Origin: Oscheius onirici
Taxonomy: Eukaryota; Nematoda; Chromadorea; Rhabditida; Rhabditidae
Assembly: GCA_932521025.1 (NCBI GenBank)
Contig: OW051473.1
Coordinates: forward strand, 6,138,001 to 6,202,000
Direction of reading: 5' to 3'
DNA: 64,000 bases
Both the position numbers and the translations under genes were made by a program. Every line of letters begins with the position of its first letter. The first letter of the stretch is position 1. This document shows, piece by piece, positions 1 to 12,000 of this stretch. The notes beneath the pieces are model-generated. The model was not told the origin of the DNA, did not search any database, and saw only the letters and a list, made by a program, of their open reading frames with translations.

Positions 1-3000
1 GCTTGTCAGCCTTCTCCTTCTCGAGTTTGTCCTTTTCAGACTTGTCCTTCTCGGCCTTTAGCTTGTCAGCCTTCTCCTTCTCGAGTTTGTCCTTTTCAGA
101 CTTGTCCTTCTCGGCCTTTAGCTTGTCAGCCTTCTCCTTCTCGAGTTTGTCCTTTTCAGACTTGTCCTTCTCGGCCTTTAGCTTGTCAGCCTTCTCCTTC
201 TCGAGTTTGTCCTTTTCAGACTTGTTTTTCTCGGCCTTTAGCTTGTCAGCCTTCTCCTGCTCGAGCTTGTCAGCCTTCTCCTTCTCGAGCTTGTCCTTTT
301 CAGACTTGTCCTTCTCGGCCTTTAGCTTGTCAGCCTTCTCCTTCTCGAGCTTGTCCTTTTCAGACTTGTCCTTCTCGGCCTTTAGCTTGTCAGCCTTCTC
401 CTTCTCGAGCTTGTCCTTTTCAGACTTGTCCTTCTCGGCCTTTAGCTTGTCAGCCTTCTCCTTCTCGAGTTTGTCCTTTTCAGACTTGTTTTTCTCGGCC
501 TTTAGCTTGTCAGCCTTCTCCTGCTCGAGCTTGTCAGCCTTCTCCTGCTCGAGCTTGTCAGCCTTCTCCTTCTCGAGCTTGTCCTTTTCAGACTTGTCCT
601 TCTCGGCCTTTAGCTTGTCAGCCTTCTCCTTCTCGAGCTTGTCCTTTTCAGACTTGTCCTTCTCGGCCTTTAGCTTGTCAGCCTTCTCCTTCTCGAGCTT
701 GTCCTTTTCAGACTTGTCCTTCTCGGCCTTTAGCTTGTCAGCCTTCTCCTTCTCGAGCTTGTCCTTTTCAGACTTGTCCTTCTCGGCCTTTAGCTTGTCA
801 GCCTTCTCCTTCTCGAGTTTGTCCTTTTCAGACTTGTTTTTCTCGGCCTTTAGCTTGTCAGCCTTCTCCTGCTCGAGCTTGTCAGCCTTCTCCTGCTCGA
901 GCTTGTCAGCCTTCTCCTGCTCGAGCTTGTCAGCCTTCTCCTGCTCGAGCTTGTCAGCCTTCTCCTTCTCGAGCTTGTCCTTTTCAGATTTGTCCTTCTC
1001 GGCCTTTAGCTTGTCAGCCTTCTCCTGCTCGAGCTTGTCAGCCTTCTCCTGCTCGAGCTTGTCAGCCTTCTCCTTCTCGAGTTTGTCCTTTTCAGACTTG
1101 TTTTTCTCGGCCTTTAGCTTGTCAGCCTTCTCCTGCTCGAGCTTGTCAGCCTTCTCCTTCTCGAGCTTGTCCTTTTCAGATTTGTCCTTCTCGGCCTTTA
1201 GCTTGTCAGCCTTCTCCTGCTCGAGCTTGTCAGCCTTCTCCTGCTCGAGCTTGTCAGCCTTCTCCTTCTCGAGTTTGTCCTTTTCAGTCTTGTCCTTCTC
1301 GGCCTTTAGCTTGTCAGCCTTCTCCTTCTCGAGCTTGTCAGCCTTCTCCTTCTCGAGTTTGTCCTTTTCAGACTTGTCCTTCTCGGCCTTTAGCTTGTCA
1401 GCCTTCTCCTTCTCGAGTTTGTCCTTTTCAGACTTGTCCTTCTCGGCCTTTAGCTTGTCAGCCTTCTCCTTCTCGAGTTTGTCCTTTTCAGACTTGTCCT
1501 TCTCGGCCTTTAGCTTGTCAGCCTTCTCCTTCTCGAGTTTGTCCTTTTCAGACTTGTTTTTCTCGGCCTTTAGCTTGTCAGCCTTCTCCTGCTCGAGCTT
1601 GTCAGCCTTCTCCTTCTCGAGCTTGTCCTTTTCAGACTTGTCCTTCTCGGCCTTTAGCTTGTCAGCCTTCTCCTTCTCGAGCTTGTCCTTTTCAGACTTG
1701 TCCTTCTCGGCCTTTAGCTTGTCAGCCTTCTCCTTCTCGAGCTTGTCCTTTTCAGACTTGTCCTTCTCGGCTTTTAGCTTGTCAGCCTTCTCCTTCTCGA
1801 GTTTGTCCTTTTCAGACTTGTTTTTCTCGGCCTTTAGCTTGTCAGCCTTCTCCTGCTCGAGCTTGTCAGCCTTCTCCTTCTCGAGCTTGTCCTTTTCAGA
1901 TTTGTCCTTCTCGGCCTTTAGCTTGTCAGCCTTCTCCTGCTCGAGCTTGTCCTTTTCAGACTTGTCCTTCTCGGCCTTTAGCTTGTCAGCCTTCTCCTTC
2001 TCGAGCTTGTCCTTTTCAGATTTGTCCTTCTCGGCCTTTAGCTTGTCAGCCTTCTCCTTCTCGAGCTTGTCCTTTTCAGACTTGTCCTTCTCGGCCTTTA
2101 GCTTGTCAGCCTTCTCCTTCTCGAGCTTGTCCTTTTCAGATTTGTCCTTCTCGGCCTTTAGCTTGTCAGCCTTCTCCTTCTCGAGCTTGTCAGCCTTCTC
2201 CTTCTCGAGCTTGTCCTTTTCAGACTTGTCCTTCTCGGCCTTTAGCTTGTCAGCCTTCTCCTTCTCGAGCTTGTCCTTTTCAGACTTGTCCTTCTCGGCC
2301 TTTAGCTTGTCAGCCTTCTCCTTCTCGAGTTTTTCCTTTTCAGATTTGTCCTTCTCGGCCTTTAGCTTGTCAGCCTTCTCCTTCTCGAGCTTGTCCTTTT
2401 CAGACTTGTCCTTCTCGGCCTTTAGCTTGTCAGCCTTCTCCTTCTCGAGCTTGTCCTTTTCAGACTTGTCCTTCTCGGCCTTTAGCTTGTCAGCCTTCTC
2501 CTTCTCGAGCTTGTCCTTTTCAGACTTGTCCTTCTCGGCCTTTAGCTTGTCAGCCTTCTCCTGCTCGAGCTTGTCCTTTTCAGATTTGTCCTTCTCGGCC
2601 TTTAGCTTGTCAGCCTTCTCCTTCTCGAGCTTGTCCTTTTCAGACTTGTCCTTCTCGGCCTTTAGCTTGTCAGCCTTCTCCTTCTCGAGCTTGTCCTTTT
2701 CAGACTTGTCCTTCTCGGCCTTTAGCTTGTCAGCCTTCTCCTTCTCGAGCTTGTCAGCCTTCTCCTGCTCGAGCTTGTCAGCCTTCTCCTGCTCGAGCTT
2801 GTCAGCCTTCTCCTTCTCGAGCTTGTCCTTTTCAGATTTGTCCTTCTCGGCCTTTAGCTTGTCAGCCTTCTCCTGCTCGAGCTTGTCAGCCTTCTCCTGC
2901 TCGAGCTTGTCAGCCTTCTCCTTCTCGAGTTTGTCCTTTTCAGACTTGTTTTTCTCGGCCTTTAGCTTGTCAGCCTTCTCCTGCTCGAGCTTGTCAGCCT

Positions 3001-6000
3001 TCTCCTTCTCGAGCTTGTCCTTTTCAGATTTGTCCTTCTCGGCCTTTAGCTTGTCAGCCTTCTCCTGCTCGAGCTTGTCAGCCTTCTCCTGCTCGAGCTT
3101 GTCAGCCTTCTCCTTCTCGAGTTTGTCCTTTTCAGTCTTGTCCTTCTCGGCCTTTAGCTTGTCAGCCTTCTCCTTCTCGAGCTTGTCAGCCTTCTCCTTC
3201 TCGAGTTTGTCCTTTTCAGACTTGTCCTTCTCGGCCTTTAGCTTGTCAGCCTTCTCCTTCTCGAGTTTGTCCTTTTCAGACTTGTCCTTCTCGGCCTTTA
3301 GCTTGTCAGCCTTCTCCTTCTCGAGTTTGTCCTTTTCAGACTTGTCCTTCTCGGCCTTTAGCTTGTCAGCCTTCTCCTTCTCGAGTTTGTCCTTTTCAGA
3401 CTTGTTTTTCTCGGCCTTTAGCTTGTCAGCCTTCTCCTGCTCGAGCTTGTCAGCCTTCTCCTTCTCGAGCTTGTCCTTTTCAGACTTGTCCTTCTCGGCC
3501 TTTAGCTTGTCAGCCTTCTCCTTCTCGAGCTTGTCCTTTTCAGACTTGTCCTTCTCGGCCTTTAGCTTGTCAGCCTTCTCCTTCTCGAGCTTGTCCTTTT
3601 CAGACTTGTCCTTCTCGGCTTTTAGCTTGTCAGCCTTCTCCTTCTCGAGTTTGTCCTTTTCAGACTTGTTTTTCTCGGCCTTTAGCTTGTCAGCCTTCTC
3701 CTGCTCGAGCTTGTCAGCCTTCTCCTTCTCGAGCTTGTCCTTTTCAGATTTGTCCTTCTCGGCCTTTAGCTTGTCAGCCTTCTCCTGCTCGAGCTTGTCC
3801 TTTTCAGACTTGTCCTTCTCGGCCTTTAGCTTGTCAGCCTTCTCCTTCTCGAGCTTGTCCTTTTCAGATTTGTCCTTCTCGGCCTTTAGCTTGTCAGCCT
3901 TCTCCTTCTCGAGCTTGTCCTTTTCAGACTTGTCCTTCTCGGCCTTTAGCTTGTCAGCCTTCTCCTTCTCGAGCTTGTCCTTTTCAGATTTGTCCTTCTC
4001 GGCCTTTAGCTTGTCAGCCTTCTCCTTCTCGAGCTTGTCAGCCTTCTCCTTCTCGAGCTTGTCCTTTTCAGACTTGTCCTTCTCGGCCTTTAGCTTGTCA
4101 GCCTTCTCCTTCTCGAGCTTGTCCTTTTCAGACTTGTCCTTCTCGGCCTTTAGCTTGTCAGCCTTCTCCTTCTCGAGTTTTTCCTTTTCAGATTTGTCCT
4201 TCTCGGCCTTTAGCTTGTCAGCCTTCTCCTTCTCGAGCTTGTCCTTTTCAGACTTGTCCTTCTCGGCCTTTAGCTTGTCAGCCTTCTCCTTCTCGAGCTT
4301 GTCCTTTTCAGACTTGTCCTTCTCGGCCTTTAGCTTGTCAGCCTTCTCCTTCTCGAGCTTGTCCTTTTCAGACTTGTCCTTCTCGGCCTTTAGCTTGTCA
4401 GCCTTCTCCTGCTCGAGCTTGTCCTTTTCAGATTTGTCCTTCTCGGCCTTTAGCTTGTCAGCCTTCTCCTTCTCGAGCTTGTCCTTTTCAGACTTGTCCT
4501 TCTCGGCCTTTAGCTTGTCAGCCTTCTCCTTCTCGAGCTTGTCCTTTTCAGACTTGTCCTTCTCGGCCTTTAGCTTGTCAGCCTTCTCCTTCTCGAGCTT
4601 GTCAGCCTTCTCCTTCTCGAGTTTGTCTTTTTCAGTCTTGTCCTTCTCGGCCTTTAGCTTGTCAGCCTTCTCCTTCTCGAGTTTGTCCTTTTCAGTCTTG
4701 TCCTTCTCGGCCTTTAGCTTGTCAGCCTTCTCCTTCTCGAGCTTGTCAGCCTTCTCCTTCTCGAGTTTGTCCTTTTCAGACTTGTCCTTCTCGGCCTTTA
4801 GCTTGTCAGCCTTCTCCTTCTCGAGTTTGTCCTTTTCAGACTTGTCCTTCTCGGCCTTTAGCTTGTCAGCCTTCTCCTTCTCGAGTTTGTCCTTTTCAGA
4901 CTTGTCCTTCTCGGCCTTTAGCTTGTCAGCCTTCTCCTTCTCGAGTTTGTCCTTTTCAGACTTGTTTTTCTCGGCCTTTAGCTTGTCAGCCTTCTCCTTC
5001 TCGAGCTTGTCAGCCTTCTCCTTCTCGAGCTTGTCCTTTTCAGACTTGTCCTTCTCGGCCTTTAGCTTGTCAGCCTTCTCCTTCTCGAGCTTGTCAGCCT
5101 TCTCCTTCTCGAGTTTGTCCTTTTCAGACTTGTCCTTCTCGGCCTTTAGCTTGTCAGCCTTCTCCTTCTCGAGTTTGTCCTTTTCAGACTTGTCCTTCTC
5201 GGCCTTTAGCTTGTCAGCCTTCTCCTTCTCGAGTTTGTCCTTTTCAGACTTGTCCTTCTCGGCCTTTAGCTTGTCAGCCTTCTCCTTCTCGAGTTTGTCC
5301 TTTTCAGACTTGTTTTTCTCGGCCTTTAGCTTGTCAGCCTTCTCCTGCTCGAGCTTGTCAGCCTTCTCCTTCTCGAGCTTGTCCTTTTCAGACTTGTCCT
5401 TCTCGGCCTTTAGCTTGTCAGCCTTCTCCTTCTCGAGCTTGTCCTTTTCAGACTTGTCCTTCTCGGCCTTTAGCTTGTCAGCCTTCTCCTTCTCGAGCTT
5501 GTCCTTTTCAGACTTGTCCTTCTCGGCCTTTAGCTTGTCAGCCTTCTCCTTCTCGAGTTTGTCCTTTTCAGACTTGTTTTTCTCGGCCTTTAGCTTGTCA
5601 GCCTTCTCCTGCTCGAGCTTGTCAGCCTTCTCCTTCTCGAGCTTGTCCTTTTCAGATTTGTCCTTCTCGGCCTTTAGCTTGTCAGCCTTCTCCTGCTCGA
5701 GCTTGTCAGCCTTCTCCTGCTCGAGCTTGTCCTTTTCAGACTTGTCCTTCTCGGCCTTTAGCTTGTCAGCCTTCTCCTTCTCGAGCTTGTCCTTTTCAGA
5801 TTTGTCCTTCTCGGCCTTTAGCTTGTCAGCCTTCTCCTTCTCGAGCTTGTCCTTTTCAGACTTGTCCTTCTCGGCCTTTAGCTTGTCAGCCTTCTCCTTC
5901 TCGAGCTTGTCCTTTTCAGACTTGTCCTTCTCGGCCTTTAGCTTGTCAGCCTTCTCCTTCTCGAGCTTGTCCTTTTCAGATTTGTCCTTCTCGGCCTTTA

Positions 6001-9000
6001 GCTTGTCAGCCTTCTCCTTCTCGAGCTTGTCCTTTTCAGATTTGTCCTTCTCGGCCTTTAGCTTGTCAGCCTTCTCCTTCTCGAGCTTGTCAGCCTTCTC
6101 CTTCTCGAGCTTGTCCTTTTCAGACTTGTCCTTCTCGGCCTTTAGCTTGTCAGCCTTCTCCTTCTCGAGTTTTTCCTTTTCAGATTTGTCCTTCTCGGCC
6201 TTTAGCTTGTCAGCCTTCTCCTTCTCGAGCTTGTCCTTTTCAGACTTGTCCTTCTCGGCCTTTAGCTTGTCAGCCTTCTCCTTCTCGAGCTTGTCCTTTT
6301 CAGACTTGTCCTTCTCGGCCTTTAGCTTGTCAGCCTTCTCCTTCTCGAGCTTGTCCTTTTCAGACTTGTCCTTCTCGGCCTTTAGCTTGTCAGCCTTCTC
6401 CTGCTCGAGCTTGTCCTTTTCAGATTTGTCCTTCTCGGCCTTTAGCTTGTCAGCCTTCTCCTTCTCGAGCTTGTCCTTTTCAGACTTGTCCTTCTCGGCC
6501 TTTAGCTTGTCAGCCTTCTCCTTCTCGAGCTTGTCCTTTTCAGACTTGTCCTTCTCGGCCTTTAGCTTGTCAGCCTTCTCCTTCTCGAGCTTGTCCTTTT
6601 CAGACTTGTCCTTCTCGGCCTTTAGCTTGTCAGCCTTCTCCTGCTCGAGCTTGTCAGCCTTCTCCTTCTCGAGTTTGTCCTTTTCAGTCTTGTCCTTCTC
6701 GGCCTTTAGCTTGTCAGCCTTCTCCTGCTCGAGCTTGTCAGCCTTCTCCTTCTCGAGTTTGTCCTTTTCAGTCTTGTCCTTCTCGGCCTTTAGCTTGTCA
6801 GCCTTCTCCTTCTCGAGCTTGTCCTTTTCAGACTTGTCCTTCTCGGCCTTTAGCTTGTCAGCCTTCTCCTGCTCGAGCTTGTCAGCCTTCTCCTTCTCGA
6901 GTTTGTCTTTTTCAGACTTGTCCTTCTCGGCCTTTAGCTTGTCAGCCTTCTCCTGCTCGAGCTTGTCAGCCTTCTCCTTCTCGAGTTTGTCCTTTTCAGT
7001 CTTGTCCTTCTCGGCCTTTAGCTTGTCAGCCTTCTCCTTCTCGAGCTTGTCAGCCTTCTCCTTCTCGAGCTTGTCCTTTTCAGACTTGTCCTTCTCGGCC
7101 TTTAGCTTGTCAGCCTTCTCCTGCTCGAGCTTGTCAGCCTTCTCCTTCTCGAGTTTGTCTTTTTCAGTCTTGTCCTTCTCGGCCTTTAGCTTGTCAGCCT
7201 TCTCCTTCTCGAGCTTGTCAGCCTTCTCCTTCTCGAGCTTGTCCTTTTCAGACTTGTCCTTCTCGGCCTTTAGCTTGTCAGCCTTCTCCTTCTCGAGCTT
7301 GTCAGCCTTCTCCTTCTCGAGTTTGTCCTTTTCAGTCTTGTCCTTCTCGGCCGTTAGCTTGTCAGCCTTCTCCTTCTCGAGCTTGTCAGCCTTCTCCTTC
7401 TCGAGCTTGTCCTTTTCAGTCTTGTCCTTCTCGGCCTTTAGCTTGTCAGCCTTCTCCTTCTCGAGCTTGTCAGCCTTCTCCTTCTCGAGTTTGTCCTTTT
7501 CAGTCTTGTCCTTCTCGGCCTTTAGCTTGTCAGCCTTCTCCTTCTCGAGCTTGTCAGCCTTCTCCTTCTCGAGCTTGTCCTTTTCAGACTTGTCCTTCTC
7601 GGCCTTTAGCTTGTCAGCCTTCTCCTTCTCGAGTTTGTCCTTTTCAGACTTGTCCTTCTCGGCCTTTAGCTTGTCAGCCTTCTCCTTCTCGAGTTTGTCC
7701 TTTTCAGACTTGTTTTTCTCGGCCTTTAGCTTGTCAGCCTTCTCCTTCTCGAGTTTGTCCTTTTCAGTCTTGTCCTTCTCGGCCTTTAGCTTTTCAGCCT
7801 TCTCCTTCTCGAGTTTGTCCTTTTCAGACTTGTTTTTCTCGGCCTTTAGCTTGTCAGCCTTTTCCTTCTCGAGCTTGTCCTTTTCAGATTTGTCCTTCTC
7901 GGCCTTTAGCTTGTCAGCCTTCTCCTTCTCGAGCTTGTCAGCCTTCTCCTTCTCGAGCTTGTCCTTTTCAGACTTGTCCTTCTCGGCCTTTAGCTTGTCA
8001 GCCTTCTCCTTCTCGAGTTTGTCCTTTTCAGACTTGTCCTTCTCGGCCTTTAGCTTGTCAGCCTTCTCCTTCTCGAGTTTGTCCTTTTCAGACTTGTTTT
8101 TCTCGGCCTTTAGCTTGTCAGCCTTCTCCTTCTCGAGTTTGTCCTTTTCAGTCTTGTCCTTCTCGGCCTTTAGCTTTTCAGCCTTCTCCTTCTCGAGTTT
8201 GTCCTTTTCAGACTTGTTTTTCTCGGCCTTTAGCTTGTCAGCCTTTTCCTTCTCGAGCTTGTCCTTTTCAGATTTGTCCTTCTCGGCCTTTAGCTTGTCA
8301 GCCTTCTCCTGCTCGAGCTTGTCCTTTTCAGATTTGTCCTTCTCGGCCTTTAGCTTGTCAGCCTTCTCCTTCTCGAGCTTGTCAGCCTTCTCCTTTTCGA
8401 GCTTGTCCTTTTCAGACTTGTCCTTCTCGGCCTTTAGCTTGTCAGCCTTCTCCTTCTCGAGCTTGTCAGCCTTCTCCTTCTCGAGCTTGTCCTTTTCAGA
8501 CTTGTCCTTCTCGGCCTTTAGCTTGTCAGCCTTCTCCTGCTCGAGCTTGTCAGCCTTCTCCTTCTCGAGCTTGTCCTTTTCAGACTTGTCCTTCTCGGCC
8601 TTTAGCTTGTCAGCCTTCTCCTGCTCGAGCTTGTCAGCCTTCTCCTTCTCGAGCTTGTCCTTTTCAGACTTGTCCTTCTCGGCCTTTAGCTTGTCAGCCT
8701 TCTCCTGCTCGAGCTTGTCAGCCTTCTCCTTCTCGAGTTTGTCTTTTTCAGTCTTGTCCTTCTCGGCCTTTAGCTTGTCAGCCTTCTCCTGCTCGAGCTT
8801 GTCAGCCTTCTCCTTCTCGAGCTTGTCCTTTTCAGATTTGTCCTTCTCGGCCTTTAGCTTGCCAGCCTTCTCCTGCTCGAGCTTGTCAGCCTTCTCCTTC
8901 TCGAGCTTGTCCTTTTCAGACTTGTCCTTCTCGGCCTTTAGCTTGTCAGCCTTCTCCTGCTCGAGCTTGTCAGCCTTCTCCTTCTCGAGCTTGTCCTTTT

Positions 9001-12000
9001 CAGACTTGTCCTTCTCGGCCTTTAGCTTGTCAGCCTTCTCCTTCTCGAGCTTGTCAGCCTTCTCCTTCTCGAGCTTGTCCTTTTCAGACTTGTCCTTCTC
9101 GGCCTTTAGCTTGTCAGCCTTCTCCTTCTCGAGTTTGTCCTTTTCAGTCTTGTCCTTCTCGGCCTTTAGCTTGTCAGCCTTCTCCTTCTCGAGCTTGTCA
9201 GCCTTCTCCTTCTCGAGCTTGTCCTTTTCAGACTTGTCCTTCTCGGCCTTTAGCTTGTCAGCCTTCTCCTGCTCGAGCTTGTCAGCCTTCTCCTTCTCGA
9301 GTTTGTCTTTTTCAGCCTTGTCCTTCTCGGCCGTTAGCTTGTCAGCCTTCTCCTTCTCGAGCTTGTCAGCCTTCTCCTTCTCGAGCTTGTCCTTTTCAGT
9401 CTTGTCCTTCTCGGCCTTTAGCTTGTCAGCCTTCTCCTTCTCGAGCTTGTCAGCCTTCTCCTTCTCGAGTTTGTCTTTTTCAGTCTTGTCCTTCTCGGCC
9501 TTTAGCTTGTCAGCCTTCTCCTTCTCGAGTTTGTCCTTTTCAGTCTTGTCCTTCTCGGCCTTTAGCTTGTCAGCCTTCTCCTTCTCGAGCTTGTCAGCCT
9601 TCTCCTTCTCGAGCTTGTCCTTTTCAGACTTGTCCTTCTCGGCCTTTAGCTTGTCAGCCTTCTCCTTCTCGAGTTTGTCCTTTTCAGACTTGTCCTTCTC
9701 GGCCTTTAGCTTGTCAGCCTTCTCCTTCTCGAGTTTGTCCTTTTCAGACTTGTTTTTCTCGGCCTTTAGCTTGTCAGCCTTCTCCTTCTCGAGTTTGTCC
9801 TTTTCAGTCTTGTCCTTCTCGGCCTTTAGCTTTTCAGCCTTCTCCTTCTCGAGTTTGTCCTTTTCAGTCTTGTCCTTCTCGGCCTTTAGCTTTTCAGCCT
9901 TCTCCTTCTCGAGTTTGTCCTTTTCAGTCTTGTCCTTCTCGGCCTTTAGCTTGTCAGCCTTCTCCTTCTCGAGCTTGTCCTTTTCAGATTTGTCCTTCTC
10001 GGCCTTTAGCTTGTCAGCCTTCTCCTTCTCGAGCATGTCCTTTTCAGACTTGTCCTTCTCGGCCTTTAGCTTGTCAGCCTTCTCCTGCTCGAGCTTGTCA
10101 GCCTTCTCCTTCTCGAGCTTGTCCTTTTCAGACTTGTCCTTCTCGGCCTTTAGCTTGTCAGCCTTCTCCTTCTCGAGTTTGTCCTTTTCAGATTTGTCCT
10201 TCTCGGCCTTTAGCTTGTCAGCCTTCTCCTTCTCGAGCTTGTCCTTTTCAGATTTGTCCTTCTCGGCCTTTAGCTTGTCAGCCTTCTCCTGCTCGAGCTT
10301 GTCCTTTTCAGACTTGTCCTTCTCGGCCTTTAGCTTGTCAGCCTTCTCCTTCTCGAGTTTTTCCTTTTCAGATTTGTCCTTCTCGGCCTTTAGCTTGTCA
10401 GCCTTCTCCTTCTCGAGCTTGTCCTTTTCAGACTTGTCCTTCTCGGCCTTTAGCTTGTCAGCCTTCTCCTTCTCGAGCTTGTCAGCCTTCTCCTTCTCGA
10501 GCTTGTCAGCCTTCTCCTTCTCGAGTTTGTCCTTTTCAGACTTGTCCTTCTCGGCCTTTAGCTTGTCAGCCTTCTCCTTCTCGAGTTTGTCCTTTTCAGA
10601 CTTGTCCTTCTCGGCCTTTAGCTTGTCAGCCTTCTCCTTCTCGAGTTTGTCCTTTTCAGACTTGTCCTTCTCGGCCTTTAGCTTGTCAGCCTTCTCCTTC
10701 TCGAGTTTGTCCTTTTCAGACTTGTTTTTCTCGGCCTTTAGCTTGTCAGCCTTCTCCTTCTCGAGCTTGTCCTTTTCAGACTTGTCCTTCTCGGCCTTTA
10801 GCTTGTCAGCCTTCTCCTTCTCGAGCTTGTCAGCCTTCTCCTTCTCGAGCTTGTCCTTTTCAGACTTGTCCTTCTCGGCCTTTAGCTTGTCAGCCTTCTC
10901 CTTCTCGAGTTTGTCCTTTTCAGACTTGTCCTTCTCGGCCTTTAGCTTGTCAGCCTTCTCCTTCTCGAGCTTGTCCTTTTCAGACTTGTCCTTCTCGGCC
11001 TTTAGCTTGTCAGCCTTCTCCTTCTCGAGCTTGTCCTTTTCAGATTTGTCCTTCTCGGCCTTTAGCTTGTCAGCCTTCTCCTGCTCGAGCTTGTCCTTTT
11101 CAGACTTGTCCTTCTCGGCCTTTAGCTTGTCAGCCTTCTCCTTCTCGAGCTTGTCAGCCTTCTCCTTCTCGAGCTTGTCCTTTTCAGACTTGTCCTTCTC
11201 GGCCTTTAGCTTGTCAGCCTTCTCCTTCTCGAGCTTGTCCTTTTCAGACTTGTCCGTCTCGGCCTTTAGCTTGTCAGCCTTCTCCTTCTCGAGCTTGTCC
11301 TTTTCAGACTTGTCCTTCTCGGCCTTTAGCTTGTCAGCCTTCTCCTTCTCGAGCTTGTCCTTTTCAGATTTGTCCTTCTCGGCCTTTAGCTTGTCAGCCT
11401 TCTCCTGCTCGAGCTTGTCCTTTTCAGACTTGTCCTTCTCGGCCTTTAGCTTGTCAGCCTTCTCCTTCTCGAGCTTGTCAGCCTTCTCCTTCTCGAGCTT
11501 GTCCTTTTCAGACTTGTCCTTCTCGGCCTTTAGCTTGTCAGCCTTCTCCTTCTCGAGCTTGTCCTTTTCAGACTTGTCCTTCTCGGCCTTTAGCTTGTCA
11601 GCCTTCTCCTTCTCGAGCTTGTCCTTTTCAGACTTGTCCTTCTCGGCCTTTAGCTTGTCAGCCTTCTCCTTCTCGAGCTTGTCAGCCTTCTCCTTCTCGA
11701 GCTTGTCCTTTTCAGACTTGTCCTTCTCGGCCTTTAGCTTGTCAGCCTTCTCCTTCTCGAGCTTGTCAGCCTTCTCCTTCTCGAGCTTGTCCTTTTCAGA
11801 CTTGTCCTTCTCGGCCTTTAGCTTGTCAGCCTTCTCCTTCTCGAGCTTGGCCTTTTCAGACTTGTCCTTCTCGGCCTTTAGCTTGTCAGCCTTCTCCTTC
11901 TCGAGCTTGTCCTTTTCAGACTTGTCCTTCTCGGCCTTTAGCTTGTCAGCCTTCTCCTTCTCGAGCTTGTCAGCCTTCTCCTTCTCGAGCTTGTCCTTTT

